Assembly (NCBI RefSeq): GCF_009601505.1
Contig: NZ_WITC01000085.1
Span: 62,001 to 126,000 of the forward strand
DNA length: 64,000 bases
Reading direction: 5' to 3'
Source of the DNA: Sinorhizobium terangae
Lineage (GTDB): Bacteria; Pseudomonadota; Alphaproteobacteria; Rhizobiales; Rhizobiaceae
The translations under genes and the position numbers were made by a program. Shown piece after piece: positions 48,816 to 58,080 of the stretch. Below the pieces are notes generated by a model, which worked only from the letters and a program-made list of their open reading frames with translations, searched no databases and was not told the DNA's origin. Numbering within the stretch: position 1 is the stretch's first letter; every line of letters starts with the position of its first letter.

Positions 48816-49409
48816 TCAAAACTTGTAGCCCAGCATCAAGCCGGCGCGCGTCAGGCCGTCATTGGGGCCGTTGCAAAGATTGGCGTTCGAGGCATGCTCG
48901 ACGGTGGCCGAGAGATTCCAATGGTCGTCGAAGCGGTAGCCAGCCGCCGCGTATTCGCGAAAGAGCAGGCGGCAGCCAAGCTTCGGCCCGCTGGTGCCGT
49001 CATCGTTCAAGTCACCGTCGTGAACGGTGGCACCGGCGCCAAGTTCGAGGAATAACCGATCGGTAAGTTCGGCATCCCAGCTGAAGCCGCCATAAATCTC
49101 GTTCACGCCGCTGGAGGACGTCGCGATCGACGCGCCGGCATGGATGCGCGGCCGCAGGATCTTTTCCGCAATGCCGGTGGCGCTGTCGGCCCCGAGGGGA
49201 TCGAAGAAGATCGTGAAGGACGGGAAGACGCCGCTTTCGTGATTATCTCCGTCCCCGATCGACGTGGTAGCGCCGAAGCGCATTTCATCGAAAATGCCTT
49301 CTGCCGCCTTCGCTTGGGATGCGCCGGCTGCCAGTCCGGTCGTAAAGAGCAGGGCGACAGCGAATTGGGATAACTTGCCCTGACCGGCGGACGAGCGTGG
49401 ATGCGTCAT
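48816..49409 (-). CDS. PagL-like lipid A 3-O-deacylase
   Basis: A 197-residue outer-membrane protein with a signal peptide (about 1-35). The beta-barrel C-terminal motif is VEHASNANLCNGPNDGLTRA, carrying the His-x-Ser pair and Glu/Asn region of PagL acyloxyacyl hydrolases, and the chain ends in LGYKF, an aromatic outer-membrane terminus. PagL removes the 3-O-acyl chain of lipid A. In rhizobia, lipid A remodelling accompanies symbiosis, but no such genes flank it here. Confidence 0.8.
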   Translation of the reverse strand: MTHPRSSAGQGKLSQFAVALLFTTGLAAGASQAKAAEGIFDEMRFGATTSIGDGDNHESGVFPSFTIFFDPLGADSATGIAEKILRPRIHAGASIATSSSGVNEIYGGFSWDAELTDRLFLELGAGATVHDGDLNDDGTSGPKLGCRLLFREYAAAGYRFDDHWNLSATVEHASNANLCNGPNDGLTRAGLMLGYKF

Positions 49410-49494
49410 TCAAGAATCCTTCAACCGAATCAATGTTACGCAGCACAGCAATAGATTGCCGTGGCTTGCGCGAAAGTCATCTCAAAAGATGATT

Positions 49495-50913
49495 TCAGTC
49501 GAAGCTGTCGTAGCCGGTGCGGCCGCTGTCGAGCAGCCGGCGCAGGATTTGAAATCCTCTCTGCACCTCGGACCGCTCGGGCGGCGAAGAAAAGCCGATG
49601 CGGATGCGATGGAAGGCGCGCTCCGCGCGCCCCGCCTTGAATTCATCCTCGTCGTCGACGAGCACACCTTCCTGCAGCGCCGCTTGTTTGAAGGTTCCCG
49701 AAAGCCAGGGATCCGGCAGTTTCAGCCAGAGGAAGGGCACCTTCGGGTGGGAATTGAACTCGAGCCCGGAAAAGATTTCGCGCGCCATCGTTTCACGGGC
49801 GGTGATTTCCTCGACGGCGCGGTTGCGCAGGGCGGATGCGGCGCCTGAAAGTACCAAGCGCGCGCATAGCTCGGCGAGAATGAAGGGAAGACCGCCGCTC
49901 ACCATCTTGTGCGCGATGCGGATCCGCTGGCTGAAATTCGGAGGGCAGGCGACCCAGCCGCCGCGGACGCCGGCGGCGACGGATTTAGACAGGCCGCCAA
50001 CAAGGAAGGTCCGTTCCGGCGCCAACTCCGTGAGCAACGGCACTAGATCGCCCGTCATCGAACCATAGACTTCATCCTCGACCAGCCAAACGCCGTATTT
50101 TCGCGCGATCTCGGCGACGGCCCGGCGCCTGTCCAGCGGCATGACGGCGACCGTCGGGTTCTGGGCGCTTGGCATGAGGAAAGCGAGTTTCGGATGCTGC
50201 TGGGCGCAAACGCGCTCGAAATCGTCCGGAACGAAGCCGAATTCGTCGCTTTCCACCAATGCGGTCCGGCGGCCGATCAGACCTGCGCTGCGGCTGACCT
50301 GCGAGTAGGTCAACGTTTCGAACGCGATCCGATCACCGGGGGAGGTGACAGCGGAGATTACGGCAATGACAGCGGCATGGGCGCCAAGCGTCGGCACGAT
50401 GGTTTCGCGAGCCGGCCGAAAGTTGCCGCGCGCGAGCCATTGGCAGCCCGCTTCGAACCAGTCATCCGGAAAATTGCGGGCATAGCTCGCAATATCCGCA
50501 TGGTGTTCGCGACTGATGTCACCCAACAATTTGGCCAGAATGTCACCCTGGCCGACGTCGGGCGCCGCCGTGCTGTCGAAGCGCAACTTGCCCGCCGGCG
50601 CGTTGATTGGCCGCGTTCCAGCCAAAGAGGTCGTCAAAGGATCGGCCTGTTCGGGCGGGCGGCTCTCCGGGTGATCGAGGACATAGGTACCACGGCCGAC
50701 CTCGCCGCTCACGAGCCCTCGTTCGCGGACAATATTGTAGGCCCGGCCGATCGTCCCGATCGTCACGCCTATATCAAAGGCAAGATTGCGCTGCGGTGGC
50801 AGCTTCGTGCCCACAGGCAAGGTCCCGCTGCCAATCGCCTGCTCGATCTGATCGGCGATACGCGCGTAGAGGGGGCCTTGGCCCTGCTGAATATCGGGCA
50901 GCCAACTTGTCAT
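49495..50913 (-). CDS. MocR/PdxR-type GntR regulator
   Basis: A 472-residue regulator with an N-terminal GntR winged helix (about 12-80) and a C-terminal aminotransferase-I fold that binds pyridoxal phosphate; the Lys is in VGGLSKSVAAGVRGGW (~310-325). Such proteins control PLP or amine metabolism. Start ATG 50913. The divergent DUF1127 gene shares an upstream region with repeated ATACAAT-like boxes, the likely operator. Confidence 0.9.
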   Translation of the reverse strand: MTSWLPDIQQGQGPLYARIADQIEQAIGSGTLPVGTKLPPQRNLAFDIGVTIGTIGRAYNIVRERGLVSGEVGRGTYVLDHPESRPPEQADPLTTSLAGTRPINAPAGKLRFDSTAAPDVGQGDILAKLLGDISREHHADIASYARNFPDDWFEAGCQWLARGNFRPARETIVPTLGAHAAVIAVISAVTSPGDRIAFETLTYSQVSRSAGLIGRRTALVESDEFGFVPDDFERVCAQQHPKLAFLMPSAQNPTVAVMPLDRRRAVAEIARKYGVWLVEDEVYGSMTGDLVPLLTELAPERTFLVGGLSKSVAAGVRGGWVACPPNFSQRIRIAHKMVSGGLPFILAELCARLVLSGAASALRNRAVEEITARETMAREIFSGLEFNSHPKVPFLWLKLPDPWLSGTFKQAALQEGVLVDDEDEFKAGRAERAFHRIRIGFSSPPERSEVQRGFQILRRLLDSGRTGYDSFD

Positions 50914-50920
50914 AGTGACA

Positions 50921-51016
50921 ATTGTCTATATTGCATCGCCAGCCATGTCAATTATCTCTGAGTCAATGGGTCGAATAGATACAATGGCGATTGACGATGG
51001 ATACAATGAATACAAT
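50921..51016. promoter_or_regulatory. Repeated ATACAAT boxes between mocR and DUF1127 gene
   Basis: ATACAAT occurs at 50979-50985, 51001-51007 and 51010-51016, and a related inverted ATTGTcTAT at 50921-50929. MocR-type regulators bind direct repeats near their own start, so these are candidate operators. The last two lie at the start of the DUF1127 frame, so its true start could be later. Confidence 0.45.
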
Positions 51017-51254
51017 CGTTGCGACGCAATCTCTGCGGATGGGGGCGCCTCGCAAGGCGCAATTCGGCTGCGAACAGGGCCCGGCCCGCAATGCATTCTC
51101 ACGGCTCTGGCACCATTATTGCGCACTCGCCGCGAAGAGGCGCAGTCGCCTCGCGCTTGACGAACTGGACAAGCACCTGCTCGACGACATCGGCCTGACG
51201 GAGGAGGAGGCACGGCGAGAAGCGTCCGTTCCTTTCTGGCGCTCGCGGCTTTGA
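50997..51254 (+). CDS. DUF1127 (YjiS-like) small protein
   Basis: An 85-residue protein whose C-terminal DUF1127 motif reads LDELDKHLLDDIGLTEEEARRE after a basic helix RRSRLAL. DUF1127 proteins of rhizobia bind RNA and affect phosphate and carbon metabolism. Start could be ATG 50997 or 51006 (no strong ribosome-binding site for either). It is followed by a RIME-like repeat. Confidence 0.8.
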   Translation: MDTMNTIVATQSLRMGAPRKAQFGCEQGPARNAFSRLWHHYCALAAKRRSRLALDELDKHLLDDIGLTEEEARREASVPFWRSRL

Positions 51255-51295
51255 GTGTCCATGCGCGGTTCTCGCTCTCCGGCCGGTATATGTCG

Positions 51296-51400
51296 CTACA
51301 GCGCCGCGCGTCTTATCAGACGCGCAAAGGTCGCTGTGCCATTTTGAATTGCTGCATGTTTTGTCCTTCAATCGGCTCCGATCAAGGGCAACATGCAGTA
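51296..51400 (-). repeat. RIME-like repeat, copy 6 (complete)
   Basis: The best copy. Second palindrome CTACAGCGCCGCGCGTCT-tat-CAGACGCGCAAAGG ... (51296-51338) and first palindrome TGCTGCATGTTTTGTCCTTC ... AGGGCAACATGCAGTA (51350-51400). At about 105 bp with two large palindromes, it fits the published description of Sinorhizobium RIME elements. Confidence 0.85.
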
Positions 51401-51447
51401 AGGCCGCCACGATGGTATCGTTCCACCTGCGGAATGGGAGAAGAGCC

Positions 51448-51759
51448 ATGGCAAAAGGATACTGGGTGGCCTCCGTCGATGTTACCGATCCGGAGGGGTA
51501 TAAGGCTTACATCGCCGAGAATGCGAATGCTTTTCGAAAGTACGGTGCACGCTTTCTCACCCGCGGCGGTCCATGCGAGATGCCCGAGGGAAAGTTACGC
51601 TCACGGGTGGTCGTGATCGAATTCCCCACCTACAGCGCGGCGCTGGAGTGCTACCGATCGCCCGAATATGCCAAAGCCATGGCGCTCAGGCAGGGTAAGT
51701 CGGTGATGGATTTGGCAATCGTCGAGGGTTACGACAGCCCGCAGCCGTCAGCTTCGTGA
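51448..51759 (+). CDS. DUF1330 protein
   Basis: A 103-residue ferredoxin-like (dimeric alpha-beta barrel) protein: MAKGYWVASVDVTDPEGYKAYI at the N-terminus and RSRVVVIEFPTYSAALECYRSPEYA are typical of DUF1330. GGGAGAAGAG precedes ATG 51448. No function is known for the family. Convergent with the lipoprotein gene (14-bp gap). Confidence 0.85.
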   Translation: MAKGYWVASVDVTDPEGYKAYIAENANAFRKYGARFLTRGGPCEMPEGKLRSRVVVIEFPTYSAALECYRSPEYAKAMALRQGKSVMDLAIVEGYDSPQPSAS

Positions 51760-51773
51760 GGCGGGTCCCGAGA

Positions 51774-52181
51774 TCAACTACAGCCCTTATCGCCGGCCGC
51801 CCAACGGCGGACATCCGTCGTCATGCGCGCGCCGACTGGCTCGCTGAGCAGCGGACCGAAAGCCTGCAGGCGGGCAGGATGTCCTTCGGCCTGAATGACG
51901 GCGAGCGGACGCGCCTCAGGTGATTTGCGTGGCACGATCAGGATGCGCGGACGGCCCGAAAAAGAGTTGAGTTCCGGCGCGAGACGATAGGCCTTGAAGG
52001 CCGGGTCGCCCGACTTGAACCAGCAGCCATTGGCGCCGAGCGCCACACGCTCCATCGTCGGCAATGCGGCGGAACTCGCCGCGGGCGTGGCTGGACGATT
52101 CGACTGGCAACCGGCGACAAGCGTGAAACTCGCGACGGCGCTGGCAAGCACGGCGAGGCGTGCGGAGGGGAATGAAGGCAT
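51774..52181 (-). CDS. Small lipoprotein of unknown function
   Basis: A 135-residue protein with signal peptide and lipobox LVAGC (Cys25). The mature part begins with a Ser/Ala/Pro linker and a conserved-looking GANGCWFKSGDPAFKAYRLAPELNSF region with a Trp-Cys pair. Rhizobial homologues are uncharacterised. It lies 55 bp after purQ on the same strand. Confidence 0.72.
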   Translation of the reverse strand: MPSFPSARLAVLASAVASFTLVAGCQSNRPATPAASSAALPTMERVALGANGCWFKSGDPAFKAYRLAPELNSFSGRPRILIVPRKSPEARPLAVIQAEGHPARLQAFGPLLSEPVGARMTTDVRRWAAGDKGCS

Positions 52182-52236
52182 CGGCGGTCTCGATCGTCGG
52201 TGGGTGGCGGGAGGCCGTCTTCTATCAGCGCGATGG

Positions 52237-52908
52237 TTAAGCAGCGATTACGTCGAGGGCGGAGGCAAAAATTCCGCGTCCGTCCGAACCGCCATGTGCC
52301 GCTTCAATCAGGTTTTCCGGATGCGGCATCATCCCAAGCACGTTACCTTTCGCATTCATGACGCCGGCGATGTCGTTGATCGAACCGTTCGGGTTGGTGC
52401 CTTCGGCGTAGCGGAACACGACCCGACCGCTGCCCTCGATCGCCTTCAGCGTCTCCGCATCGGCGAAATAGTTGCCGTCATGGTGGGCAACGGGGCTCCG
52501 GATGATCTGACCCTTCGAATAGGCGCGCGTGAAATCCGTGTCGGCGTTGACGATTTCCAGTTTCACCTCGCGGCAGACGAACTTCAGCGAAGCATTGCGC
52601 ATCAGGGCGCCGGGCAGGAGGCCTGCTTCAAGCAGGATCTGGAATCCGTTGCAGACGCCGAGAACCTTGACGCCCCGATCGGCCTTGGCCTTGATCGCCT
52701 GCATCACCGGCATCCGCGCGGCGATCGCACCGCAGCGCAGGTAGTCGCCATAGGAAAAGCCGCCCGGTATGACGATCAGGTCGACATCCGGAATTTCGGT
52801 CTCGGTCTGCCAAACGGTCACAGGCTTGCGGCCGGAGATCTTGGTGAGCGCCGCGATCATGTCGCGATCGCGGTTGAGACCGGGGAGTTGGACGACGGCA
52901 GACTTCAT
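52237..52908 (-). CDS. purQ: FGAM synthase glutaminase subunit
   Basis: A 223-residue class I amidotransferase giving ammonia to PurL. The nucleophile Cys is in [17 protein letters not shown] (~88) and the His-Glu pair in [10 protein letters not shown] (~195). [20 protein letters not shown] is the N-terminal hallmark. It lies downstream of purC-purS, in the order of their pathway complex. Confidence 0.97.
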   Translation of the reverse strand: MKSAVVQLPGLNRDRDMIAALTKISGRKPVTVWQTETEIPDVDLIVIPGGFSYGDYLRCGAIAARMPVMQAIKAKADRGVKVLGVCNGFQILLEAGLLPGALMRNASLKFVCREVKLEIVNADTDFTRAYSKGQIIRSPVAHHDGNYFADAETLKAIEGSGRVVFRYAEGTNPNGSINDIAGVMNAKGNVLGMMPHPENLIEAAHGGSDGRGIFASALDVIAA

Positions 52909-53059
52909 GGGACGTTCATACCTTGCCTTGGCCTCGGCGCCTGAGCAGTTCGAGGCAGTTTCAATGCGCAGTGTAGCGCTGGTCAGTCAATCGGCTGGGC
53001 CGCTAAGCTGATTTAGGCAGGCGAGCAACGGATGACCAGCGGAAAGCATTCCCCCGCCG

Positions 53060-53302
53060 TCAGGCGAGGGAGATGGTGTAGTTTTCAATGACAGTGTTGG
53101 CCAGCAGCTTCTCGCACATGGCCTTGAGATCGGATTCGGCCTTGGCCTTGTCTGCCGTTTCGATCTGCAGATCGAAGACCTTGCCCTGACGAACCTGGCC
53201 AATGCCGTCAAACCCGAGCGCCCCGAGCGCACCCTCGATTGCCTTGCCCTGAGGGTCGAGAACGCCGTTCTTGAGCGTCACGGTTACACGTGCTTTGATC
53301 AC
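53060..53302 (-). CDS. purS: FGAM synthase PurS subunit
   Basis: An 80-residue protein that bridges PurL and PurQ. It reads KARVTVTLKNGVLDPQGKAIEGALGALGF, the family start. It lies between purC and purQ on the same strand, 17 bp after purC, so it is in the purC-purS-purQ cluster. Confidence 0.95.
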   Translation of the reverse strand: MIKARVTVTLKNGVLDPQGKAIEGALGALGFDGIGQVRQGKVFDLQIETADKAKAESDLKAMCEKLLANTVIENYTISLA

Positions 53303-53319
53303 TTTGCTTATCCCTGAAA

Positions 53320-54084
53320 TTACTTGACCAACACCGGACCGGAGCCGCGCGGCGGCTCGTTCTCGTTGATGATGCCGAGGCGGCGTGCCACCTCCTGATA
53401 GGCCTCGACGAGACCGCCCATGTCGCGGCGGAACCGGTCCTTGTCCATCTTTTCCTTGGTTTCGATGTCCCAGAGGCGGCAGCTATCCGGAGAAATCTCG
53501 TCGGCAAGGACAATGCGCATCATGTCGCCTTCAAACAGGCGTCCGCATTCGATCTTGAAATCGACGAGCTGGATGCCGACGCCGAGGAAAAGACCGGAAA
53601 GGAAATCGTTGATCCGGATGGCAAGCGCCATGATGTCGTCGAGTTCCTGCGGGCTTGCCCAGCCGAAGGCAGTAATGTGCTCTTCGGACACCATCGGATC
53701 GTCGAGCGCGTCGGCCTTGTAGTAGAACTCGATGATCGAGCGCGGCAGCACGGTGCCTTCCTCGATGCCGAGGCGCTTTGCGAGCGAACCTGCGGCGACG
53801 TTGCGCACGACGATCTCGAGCGGAATGATTTCCACTTCCTTGATCAACTGCTCGCGCATGTTCAGGCGGCGGATGAAATGCGTCGGAATGCCGATCTTGT
53901 TGAGATGGGTGAAGATGTACTCGGAGATCCGGTTGTTCAGCACGCCCTTACCGTCGATGACATCATGCTTCTTCTTGTTGAAAGCGGTCGCGTCATCCTT
54001 GAAAAACTGGATCAGCGTGCCCGGTTCCGGACCCTCGTAAAGGATCTTGGCCTTGCCCTCGTAGATACGGCGGCGACGATTCAT
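53320..54084 (-). CDS. purC: SAICAR synthase
   Basis: A 254-residue enzyme joining aspartate to CAIR (step 8 of purine synthesis). Start ATG 54084 gives [18 protein letters not shown]; the frame is open to 54150 without family sequence. Conserved segments: [30 protein letters not shown], and [15 protein letters not shown]. It heads the purC-purS-purQ cluster and is divergent from the ATPase zeta gene. Confidence 0.97.
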   Translation of the reverse strand: MNRRRRIYEGKAKILYEGPEPGTLIQFFKDDATAFNKKKHDVIDGKGVLNNRISEYIFTHLNKIGIPTHFIRRLNMREQLIKEVEIIPLEIVVRNVAAGSLAKRLGIEEGTVLPRSIIEFYYKADALDDPMVSEEHITAFGWASPQELDDIMALAIRINDFLSGLFLGVGIQLVDFKIECGRLFEGDMMRIVLADEISPDSCRLWDIETKEKMDKDRFRRDMGGLVEAYQEVARRLGIINENEPPRGSGPVLVK

Positions 54085-54316
54085 GGATTTTATCTCTGTG
54101 GTTGGTGGCGCTCTTGGGTCGCGCAATTGGAATTTTCTCAGCGGGTCCATATCTGAAAAGAACGGATTTCACAATCGGCGTATCTTCCCATCCCCCGATT
54201 TAGATTAGGGTATCATGAAAGTCAGCAAAGACGAAAACTTCGCATTGCACTTTCGACGGTGTTTTGGTTTATGGCGATAACAGTTTCCGGCAAGGAATTC
54301 TGAGGGAGATTAGTTT

Positions 54317-54631
54317 ATGACCACGATGCAGGATCGCGAGAAGGGCTTCGAGGCAAAGTTTGCGCTGGACGCAGAACTGAAGTTCAAGGCGGAAGCGCGC
54401 CGAAACAAGCTGCTCGGTCTTTGGGCCGCAGGTCTCTTGAACAAGGCCGATCCGGAAGCCTACGCAAGGGAAATCGTCACCGCTGATCTCGAGGCACGCG
54501 GCCATGAGGACGTGCTGCGTAAGATCAAGGCCGATTTCGATGCTGCCGGCATCGCACAGACGGAAGACGAAATCCGCTTGCGGATGCTGGAATTGATGGC
54601 CCAAGCGATAGAGCAACTTCAGAACAACTGA
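54317..54631 (+). CDS. F1-ATPase inhibitor zeta subunit (DUF1476)
   Basis: A 104-residue helical protein of the alphaproteobacterial ATP synthase zeta family: TMQDREKGFEAKFALDAELKFKAEARRNKLLGLWAA covers the N-terminal inhibitory segment, followed by helices to LMAQAIEQLQNN. In Paracoccus it blocks ATP hydrolysis by F1. GAGGGAG precedes ATG 54317. Divergent from purC across about 230 bp. Confidence 0.9.
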   Translation: MTTMQDREKGFEAKFALDAELKFKAEARRNKLLGLWAAGLLNKADPEAYAREIVTADLEARGHEDVLRKIKADFDAAGIAQTEDEIRLRMLELMAQAIEQLQNN

Positions 54632-54657
54632 TCTCGCGGCCAGCGAAGAAACATGGC

Positions 54658-54690
54658 GCCGCCAGGCAACAAAATCGGGCGGCCCTTTTT
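54658..54690 (+). terminator. Possible terminator after the zeta gene
   Basis: GCCGCC (54658-54663) and GGCGGC (54678-54683) form a 6-bp stem followed by CCTTTTTG; the loop is long (14 bases), so it is a weak candidate. Confidence 0.4.
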
Positions 54691-54731
54691 GTATCGGGCG
54701 AAGCTTCGCCCGGACTGCGGCGGCTCGATGC

Positions 54732-57278
54732 TCACCGCACTCTGCGCGCCTCTGAAAAGCTGCGCGGTACGTCAAAGCCCTTCCGGGCCAATCTCTCGAA
54801 ATCCTCTCGGCTCATCGGCTTCGCCAGCGCATAGCCTTGCAGGACGTCGCAGCCGAGATCGGCGAGAAGCGCGGCGTGGGTCCAGGTTTCGACGCCTTCT
54901 GCGACCACTTTGATGTTCAGCGAATGGCCGATATCGATGATCGCGCGCACCAGCTTTTGCTGCTTTCTGTTTTCCGTGACCGGCCCTACCAGTGCGCGAT
55001 CGATCTTGAGGCGCGCCGGATTGAGTTTGAGGAGACCGATGATCGACGCGTGACCGGTACCAAAATCGTCGATCTCGATATCGATGCCGAGCTCGTTCAA
55101 GGCGGCGATCGTTTCCGCAACTTCGTCCTCGAACTCGTCGAGAAAGATCGATTCGAGCAGCTCGAACGACATGACGCCACGCGGGATCTTCATTTCCCGC
55201 ACGTCGGACACGAGTTGAGGGTCGCGCAAACGGCGCGACGAAATATTGACGGAGATCTTGGGAATGGCGAGCCCCTGCCGCTGCCATGCGCGGAAGTCGG
55301 CATAGGCCATTTCGACCACCATCCGATCTATTGCCGCGAGAAGATTGATGTCTTCGGCGACTTTCAGGAACTGCATGGGCGCCAGCACGCCGCGTGCCGG
55401 GTGGCTCCAGCGCACCAGGGTTTCAACGCCTGTGATCTCCAGAGAGCGGGCGTCGAACTGGGGCTGGTAATAGGGAATGAACTGCCTTTTTTCGAGAGCC
55501 TCACGGAGTTCGTCGCCGATCCGCTTTGCCGTCAGGATCTGGTTCTGCATCTCGTCGGAAAAGACTTCAAACCGGTCTCGGCCAAGGCTCTTGGCGCGAT
55601 AAAGCGCGATGTCGGCGTCCATCAGGAGCTGCCTGGGATCGGTGAGCCTGCCTTCATTCACGGCAACGCCGATACTTGCGCCAAGCCGACATAATTGACC
55701 GGCGTAGGGGACGGGACGGCGGAAGGCCTGAATAATCCCCTGGGCAAGCTCTTCGAGATGAATTGAGCCCCGGCCGCTGCGGCACACGATGACGAATTCG
55801 TCGCCGCCGATGCGAGCTATGAAATCGTCCCTCTCGGCGTGTGACCTCAGCACGTCCGCGGCATGAACGAGCATTGCGTCGCCGGCCTGGTGACCCAGTG
55901 TATCGTTGATCTGCTTGAAGCGATCCAGGTCGATATGAAGAATAGCGTTGACCACACGCGCTTCAGTCAGGATCCGATCAAGATAGCGGCGGTTCGGCAA
56001 ATCCGTCAGATGATCGTGCAGTGCGTTATACTCGATACTGACACGCGCCGCCTCAAGTTCACTGTTGCGCGCCTCGGCAAAGGATTTTGCCCGCCTCAAT
56101 TCCTCCTGCAGAGCGATATCATCGGTAATGTCCCAATTGGCGCCAACGAGCCTTGTTGCGCCATCCAGATCGGTATGGAACGCGGCGTTAGAGCGGATGT
56201 GACGGACGACGCCATCGGGCCTGATGATGCGGAACGCGTTGGTGAAAGGCGTGCCGCTGGCAATCGCATCGTTGACGCGTTTGATCGCGACGGCCTTGTC
56301 CTCCGGATGCAAAAAGCTCTCCCAGCCGGCGGAGGAGGGCGCTTCGCCGGCAGGGTCCAGGCCGTACATCCTGAACATGGCTTCGTCCCAATGCGAAACC
56401 CCGGTATCGAGATTGTGCTCGAAGACGCCGATCCTGGAAACATCGAGCGCCAGTTGCAGGCGACGCGAAACTTCCGCTAATCGAGCTTCCGCCTCCTTGC
56501 GGGCGGTTATATCGGTATCCGTGCCGATGATGCGGCATGGCTTGCCGTCAGGGCCGTAAGCGACCGACGCGCCCCGGCTTTCGATCCAGATCCAGCGCCC
56601 GTCCGCATGTCGCTCGCGATATTGGAACGTGTTGAACTTGGCTTCACCCGAGTCCTGGCGCGCGATGCAGGCAAGCACGTGCGCACGGTCATCCGGATGT
56701 ACGTTCTCGATCCATTTTTCGAGCGTGCCATCGACCTCAGCGTCATCCGCCAAGCCGCGCAGACGCCGCCAGGTCGAAGAATAAAACAGATTGCCCGTTT
56801 CGAAGTCGTGATCCCAGACGCCTTCCAAGGCGCTTTCAAGGGCGTATTTCCAACGGGTCTCGTCCTTGCGCAGGCTTGCGATTTCGGAAACGAGACGGTC
56901 GGTCGGAAGCATTGTCAGTATCGTCGTCGCGCCGGCTCCTGGCGCTGCAGGCAGAGCGGCCCGTGAAACGAGCATGGCATGCGTGCCTAATGCTCCGATG
57001 AAGCGGACGACCGCTGGCTCCTCGGCTCCCTCTACCCCCTCAAACGCAACGACTGCTGGAAGATCTTCGCCATGAACGAATGCGGCGATCGATGCCCCGA
57101 TGACTTCTTCGGCAGTGCGCCCGAGCAACCGGAGTGCGGTTGCATTGGCAGTGCGTATGTCATTGCCTGCATCGACAAGGATGACACCCGCCGGGACCTG
57201 ATCCATCGCGTGCGGCGCCAAGCTGTCTTGTGTCATCGGCCCATTGCCGGTGTCGATTGGTTCTCGCGGCTCGGTCAC
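54732..57278 (-). CDS. PAS-PAS-PAS-GGDEF-EAL cyclic-di-GMP protein
   Basis: An 848-residue soluble protein without membrane helices. Three PAS domains lie in about 18-115, 150-265 and 275-390 (the second with PAC). The GGDEF domain (about 425-590) has an intact ARIGGDEFVIV, but its inhibitory site is ExxD (ERDD) rather than RxxD. The EAL domain (about 600-840) reads ETLVRW, SVNISSRRL, FELLES, DDFGTGHAS, LKIDRALVG and VAEGVET: all metal and catalytic residues are kept, so hydrolysis of c-di-GMP is likely. Both activities may occur, controlled by a ligand of the PAS domains. A c-di-GMP binder (PilZ) is encoded nearby at 58987. Confidence 0.93.
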   Translation of the reverse strand: MTEPREPIDTGNGPMTQDSLAPHAMDQVPAGVILVDAGNDIRTANATALRLLGRTAEEVIGASIAAFVHGEDLPAVVAFEGVEGAEEPAVVRFIGALGTHAMLVSRAALPAAPGAGATTILTMLPTDRLVSEIASLRKDETRWKYALESALEGVWDHDFETGNLFYSSTWRRLRGLADDAEVDGTLEKWIENVHPDDRAHVLACIARQDSGEAKFNTFQYRERHADGRWIWIESRGASVAYGPDGKPCRIIGTDTDITARKEAEARLAEVSRRLQLALDVSRIGVFEHNLDTGVSHWDEAMFRMYGLDPAGEAPSSAGWESFLHPEDKAVAIKRVNDAIASGTPFTNAFRIIRPDGVVRHIRSNAAFHTDLDGATRLVGANWDITDDIALQEELRRAKSFAEARNSELEAARVSIEYNALHDHLTDLPNRRYLDRILTEARVVNAILHIDLDRFKQINDTLGHQAGDAMLVHAADVLRSHAERDDFIARIGGDEFVIVCRSGRGSIHLEELAQGIIQAFRRPVPYAGQLCRLGASIGVAVNEGRLTDPRQLLMDADIALYRAKSLGRDRFEVFSDEMQNQILTAKRIGDELREALEKRQFIPYYQPQFDARSLEITGVETLVRWSHPARGVLAPMQFLKVAEDINLLAAIDRMVVEMAYADFRAWQRQGLAIPKISVNISSRRLRDPQLVSDVREMKIPRGVMSFELLESIFLDEFEDEVAETIAALNELGIDIEIDDFGTGHASIIGLLKLNPARLKIDRALVGPVTENRKQQKLVRAIIDIGHSLNIKVVAEGVETWTHAALLADLGCDVLQGYALAKPMSREDFERLARKGFDVPRSFSEARRVR

Positions 57279-57372
57279 TTATCCCGGATCCTGAGAGTTG
57301 CCAGCCGATGATGACCTGCAGCAATGAAATTCGGATTAATGGCGCGTGCTTTTCTGCCGATGCTCTTTATGG

Positions 57373-57921
57373 CTACAGCCGGCTGAGGAATTGGGCAAAG
57401 ACCATGGTACCTTCGGGCCACGGGCCGTGACCGGACTCGGCGTTGATGTGTCCAGCTTCGCCGGCATCGACCAAGAACGAGCCCCACGCGTTGGCAATGT
57501 CTCCGGCGTGCTCAAAGGATCCGAAGGGGTCGTTGCGGCTTGCCACCATCAGCGACGGGAAGGGCAGAGGATCGCGCGGGTAGGGGCCGAAGGTCATCAG
57601 ATGTTTCGGGCGGATCTTTGGATTGGCGACGTCCGGCGGGGCGACAAGGAAGGCGCCTGCGATCTTCTTCGCGCAATGGGGCAGGGCCTGGATCGCCGTG
57701 GCGACACCGAGGGAATGTGCGACGATGACCACCGGCTTTTGCGCGGCATTGACTGCCTCGACCATCCGCGCAACCCAATCCTCGCGCACAGGCTTTGACC
57801 ATTCCGCCTGCTCGACGCGGCGCGCCGTCGAGAGCTTTCGCTCCCAACGGCTTTGCCAATGGTCCGGGCCGGAATTGGTGTAGCCCGGCACGATCAGGAT
57901 GTCAGTTTCTGAAACCTTCAT
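57373..57921 (-). CDS. RBBP9/YdeN-type alpha/beta hydrolase
   Basis: A 182-residue serine hydrolase-fold protein. It reads ILIVPGYTNSGPDHWQSRWE, then VIVAHSLGVATAIQAL with the nucleophile Ser (~76), and the catalytic Asp/His in SRNDPFGS and AGHINAESGHGPWPEG. Start ATG 57921 matches the family; the frame is open to 58212. Substrate unknown. Confidence 0.88.
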   Translation of the reverse strand: MKVSETDILIVPGYTNSGPDHWQSRWERKLSTARRVEQAEWSKPVREDWVARMVEAVNAAQKPVVIVAHSLGVATAIQALPHCAKKIAGAFLVAPPDVANPKIRPKHLMTFGPYPRDPLPFPSLMVASRNDPFGSFEHAGDIANAWGSFLVDAGEAGHINAESGHGPWPEGTMVFAQFLSRL

Positions 57922-58080
57922 AATCGCGGCGATTTGGAGGTGAAAAGCGCCGAAGTCAAGGCACAGGCGACAGAGGCTGCATTTTCTGTATAATCGAAAA
58001 TGCCGGTCGCGGTTGGCAGCGGCAAGTTTCACCGTTGTCGCGGGTCCGTGGCCGCTCTGGTTCGTTGAGGAGTGTGAGCC

